A stretch of DNA of 7,208 nucleotides, taken from the NCBI GenBank assembly GCA_964573255.1, contig CAZNJB010000081.1, positions 1 to 7,208 of the forward strand. Reading direction: 5' to 3'. The position numbers and the translations under genes were made by a program. Position 1 is the stretch's first letter, and the number at the start of each line of letters is the position of its first letter. The stretch comes from CAYNUJ01 sp964573255 (GTDB lineage: Bacteria > Bacteroidota > Ignavibacteria > Ignavibacteriales > Melioribacteraceae). This document shows, one piece after another, positions 4,880-7,208 of the stretch. Under the pieces are notes generated by a model, which had not been told where the DNA came from, did not search any database, and worked only from the letters and a program-made list of their open reading frames with translations.

Positions 4880-5525
4880 CTTCATCCTCATCCGTTCTCA
4901 AGTTACTCTTAGCGTTACTTTCTGCAAGAATATCAATAACATCGTTAGAGATTACTTCCATATCCTGAACCAATTTACTTACCGCAGCAATCAAATAATT
5001 ATAAGCGGTAAATGCTATAATTCCAACAGCCAAACCAAATGCAGTGGTAATAAGCGCTTCCCATATTCCCCCGGCTAAATCGCTTGGATTTGCGGCTCCC
5101 TGCAAATCCTGTATTTTCATAAAAGCCGAAATCATTCCGGTTACGGTTCCTAAAAAACCAAGCAAAGGAGCAACACCGGAAATGGTTGCTAAAATGGATA
5201 ATCCCTTCTCAAGTTTATTTATTTCCTGAGCTCCGGCACTCTCAATTACTTCCTTAACCCTTTCGTGTCCAAGATGGACTTTTTTCAATCCTTTGCGAAT
5301 AATGTTTGCAGCTGGTGTTCTTTCTTGAAGGCAATATTCATAAGCACCGGATAAATCTTTGTGCTTTAATAGTCCGCGTATTTTAACCAAGAATAACGGT
5401 ACATTCTGCTTTGCCTTTCGAATAACAATCAGTCTTTCGATAATAATAGCAATTGCAATAATAGAAGATATTGCTATTGGCAGCATCAACCAGCCGCCTT
5501 TGAATAAAATAGAAATTAACTGCAT
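4869..5525 (-). CDS. exbB: MotA/TolQ/ExbB family proton-channel subunit
   Basis: 218 residues with the three-helix layout of the family: helix 1 at about 11-33, helix 2 at about 106-134 and helix 3 at about 157-185. A cytoplasmic domain lies between helices 1 and 2 (KVHLGHERVKEVIESAGAQEINKLEKGL). The core signature GVAPLLGFLGTVTGMISAF (117-135) and the helix 3 motif GGIWEALITTAFGLAVGI (152-169), with its conserved threonines, are intact. ExbB forms a pentamer around an ExbD dimer and uses proton flow to drive TonB. The start ATG is preceded by AAAGGG with suitable spacing. The C-terminus ends in an acidic DEDEDEV tail whose codons also contain the ribosome binding site and start codons of exbD. 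It follows the HU-SPOR gene after 16 bases. TolQ is the alternative, but pairing with a TonB protein and the absence of TolA, TolB or Pal favour ExbB. Confidence 0.93.
   Translation of the reverse strand: MQLISILFKGGWLMLPIAISSIIAIAIIIERLIVIRKAKQNVPLFLVKIRGLLKHKDLSGAYEYCLQERTPAANIIRKGLKKVHLGHERVKEVIESAGAQEINKLEKGLSILATISGVAPLLGFLGTVTGMISAFMKIQDLQGAANPSDLAGGIWEALITTAFGLAVGIIAFTAYNYLIAAVSKLVQDMEVISNDVIDILAESNAKSNLRTDEDEDEV
4886..4889 (-). promoter_or_regulatory. Shine-Dalgarno of exbD inside exbB
   Basis: GAGG on the minus strand, six bases before the ATG at 4879, lies within the codons for the acidic tail of ExbB. It is the reason for choosing 4879 among four possible starts. Confidence 0.45.
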
Positions 5526-5541
5526 TTAAGTTTCCCTTTTG

Positions 5542-7176
5542 TTATAAATTTTTTCTCTTGAAATTTAATGCTTCTTGTTTTGTGGCAAATCCGCCAATAC
5601 GAACCCTGTGGAATGTGGCTCCATATTTTTTAACGTAAGCTTTAACAATGAAAGCATCAAATCCTTTCCTGCGCAATTTTTGAACTTCCTTCTCGGCTAC
5701 AATATTATTTCGCCAAGAAGAGACTTGAATCATATACTCATTCCCATCATAATATATATTCCCACCTACACTTCTCTCATTTTTAATTTCTTTATACATA
5801 TCTCCTTGATGAGTTAGCGTTTGGCGTTGAGGAATTTTATTTTCTACTATCGGTGTAGTATGCTTCTTTCGAACCGCAGAAGTTTTTTCAGATTCTTTCT
5901 CACCGGTATTTTTATTTTTTTCTTCAGATTTCTTTTCATCCGATGTGGCTTTTTCTTCGTCAAAAGATGCTACTACATTTTTATTATCAACTTTTTCATT
6001 AACAGCATTAGAACCATTCACTATATGCTCTTTAACGGGTTCTCCGTTAGTTGGCCAGAAAAGCCAATATAGAATTACCAATGCCCCGACACCCAGAAGA
6101 TAGTATTTATACTTTTGAAGAAATCCTGCTGTTTCACCATTCTCACCGTCAGTATCAAACTTTTTCGAAGCAGTCTTTCTAAGTGAACTTTCTGATTGGG
6201 AATCAGTAGTTGTACTCCCACTTTTTTGATCAACCAATTTTTCAATTTCTTCATCAGGAATCGGTTCTTCGGTTTCATCTATTATTGTCTGTTCCAAAGC
6301 TTTGAATGGATCCTCTTCTTCTTCTTCCTCTTCCTTCGGCTCTTCTACAGTATCGGGAACTTCTTCTTTAACAACCTCTTCCTCTTCCGCTTCCTCTTCA
6401 ATTAAATTAACATCTTTTGAATCTCCGGACAATTCTTTCATTTTTTGTTCGAGTTTTTTCTCATCTATTTCTAAAGCGGGCTCTTCAGAATCACTATCGT
6501 CACTTTCGGATGCATCATCGCTAACTATTAATTCTTCTTCTAAATCTTCACTCCAATCCCATTCACCTATTTCATCCTCTTTTTCCGGTTCAGGCAACTT
6601 TTCTTCCTCCTCTTCGATGTCACCTAATATTCCACTTTTTTTAATGTCATCACCGGAAAGGGTTGTTTCCAAATCTTCATCCATTTCTTCCATTACTGAA
6701 GAGTACTCTTTCCAAATTTCAAAATCATCCAGTATCTCGGAATTCTTTATAAGCTCAGTTAATTTATTTTCAATAGGATTAACTGTTTCATCAATTGTTT
6801 CTTTTTTGAGATCTTCACCAATTGGAATAAGCGGTTTATCGACACTCGGGCTAAAAACCTCTTCGTCAAAATCTATTGTTTCAAGTTTTGAGTCGGGAAC
6901 TTCAAATGTTAAAAACAGGGCGGCATCCTTTGTCTCTCCGGGTTTATTGAACGGCACAAATAAAATATTATCAGGCTCGAGTAAATTGGATTTTTCTCCT
7001 CTTAAGGGGGTTTCCTTTTTTAACTGGAAAACTCCCAATTCAGGAATTTTTAATGCTTGATTATTTTTTAACGAGGAAGCTAATTTCTTGAGAAACATAT
7101 GAAAAGTAAAATCATATTTATTCTCAGGCACTTGAAGAGTTTCACCTATTTTAACAACTAATTCTTTTTTATCCAT
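5542..7176 (-). CDS. HU-like domain / transmembrane / SPOR domain protein
   Basis: 544 residues in four parts. Residues 1 to about 93 resemble the HU-like (CCDC81-type) domains of Bacteroidota: an N-terminal helix pair (MDKKELVVKIGETLQV), then FHMFLKKLASSLKNNQALKI and PELGVFQLKK, which parallels the G-F-G-x-F-x-x-x strand of HU. Residues about 100-350 are a very acidic, probably disordered linker with Glu runs. A single membrane helix lies at about 356-375 (YLLGVGALVILYWLFW). A Lys/Glu/Ser-rich periplasmic linker leads to a SPOR domain at about 478-543, with YMIQVSSWRN, A-x-x-x-V-Q-K-L-R-R-K-G-F-D-A-F and HRVRIGGFATKQEA. SPOR domains bind peptidoglycan stripped of peptides, mostly at division sites. 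The layout puts the HU-like part in the cytoplasm and SPOR in the periplasm. The ATG follows AAAAAAGAG at close range. It heads the exbB-exbD-tonB cluster. DNA binding is not proven; the domain could bind protein instead. Confidence 0.85.
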   Translation of the reverse strand: MDKKELVVKIGETLQVPENKYDFTFHMFLKKLASSLKNNQALKIPELGVFQLKKETPLRGEKSNLLEPDNILFVPFNKPGETKDAALFLTFEVPDSKLETIDFDEEVFSPSVDKPLIPIGEDLKKETIDETVNPIENKLTELIKNSEILDDFEIWKEYSSVMEEMDEDLETTLSGDDIKKSGILGDIEEEEEKLPEPEKEDEIGEWDWSEDLEEELIVSDDASESDDSDSEEPALEIDEKKLEQKMKELSGDSKDVNLIEEEAEEEEVVKEEVPDTVEEPKEEEEEEEDPFKALEQTIIDETEEPIPDEEIEKLVDQKSGSTTTDSQSESSLRKTASKKFDTDGENGETAGFLQKYKYYLLGVGALVILYWLFWPTNGEPVKEHIVNGSNAVNEKVDNKNVVASFDEEKATSDEKKSEEKNKNTGEKESEKTSAVRKKHTTPIVENKIPQRQTLTHQGDMYKEIKNERSVGGNIYYDGNEYMIQVSSWRNNIVAEKEVQKLRRKGFDAFIVKAYVKKYGATFHRVRIGGFATKQEALNFKRKNL

Positions 7177-7208
7177 TTTTTACTCTTTTTTATTTACCAT
7201 CTGTATTC

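Noticed and set aside
5044..5229. 61-residue plus-strand frame inside exbB
   Set aside because: It is antisense to the conserved channel signature of ExbB and has no features of its own.
5575..6405. Several 60 to 83 residue frames, on either strand, overlapping the HU-SPOR gene
   Set aside because: They are out-of-frame shadows of the HU-SPOR coding sequence, rich in Phe/Ser or Lys from the reversed or shifted acidic codons.
6302..7060. 252-residue serine-rich reading frame on the plus strand
   Set aside because: It is the antisense of the acidic linker of the HU-SPOR gene: reversed GAA/GAT codons read as TCT/TTC. It has low complexity, no ribosome binding site and no domain.

Overview
The window is AT-rich and most resembles the Bacteroidota/Chlorobi group, possibly the Ignavibacteria. 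The evidence is gene content rather than a marker gene: an HU-like domain fused to a SPOR domain, a compact ExbB-ExbD-TonB set, a DUF2085 membrane protein, several starts without a Shine-Dalgarno, and a tRNA preceded by a TTG / TAnnTTTG promoter of Bacteroidetes type. The lineage call is an inference.

Region by region: (1) Positions 1 to about 810 hold no convincing gene. They are a patchwork of short dispersed-type repeats (CGCAAAG tandems, a GATTCTTCGC-type element, purine-rich AGAAG tracts in both orientations, TTGTCC-RAA-GGA mini-hairpins). A short open frame runs off the left edge on the minus strand. (2) A tRNA-Gln (anticodon CUG) lies at 811-881 on the minus strand, with a good promoter candidate upstream. 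(3) A tight plus-strand operon at 974-3065 encodes an exported NHL-type beta-propeller protein, a DUF2085 membrane protein and two unassigned small membrane proteins. It ends in a weak hairpin. (4) After a gene-free stretch of about 260 bases comes a type II toxin-antitoxin pair: an intact addiction-module antitoxin (3325-3534) and a ParE/RelE-type toxin (3537-3826) broken by a single -1 frameshift. (5) A minus-strand operon runs from 7176 down to 3834: a 544-residue HU-like / transmembrane / SPOR protein, then exbB, exbD and tonB, with junctions of 16 bp or overlaps.

The last operon is the most interesting part. It joins a protein that could contact DNA in the cytoplasm and denuded peptidoglycan in the periplasm to a proton-driven ExbB-ExbD-TonB energy transducer. 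No TonB-dependent receptor is encoded in the window. One possibility is that the motor serves envelope or division work (as Tol-Pal does) rather than nutrient import, but this is inference from gene order.
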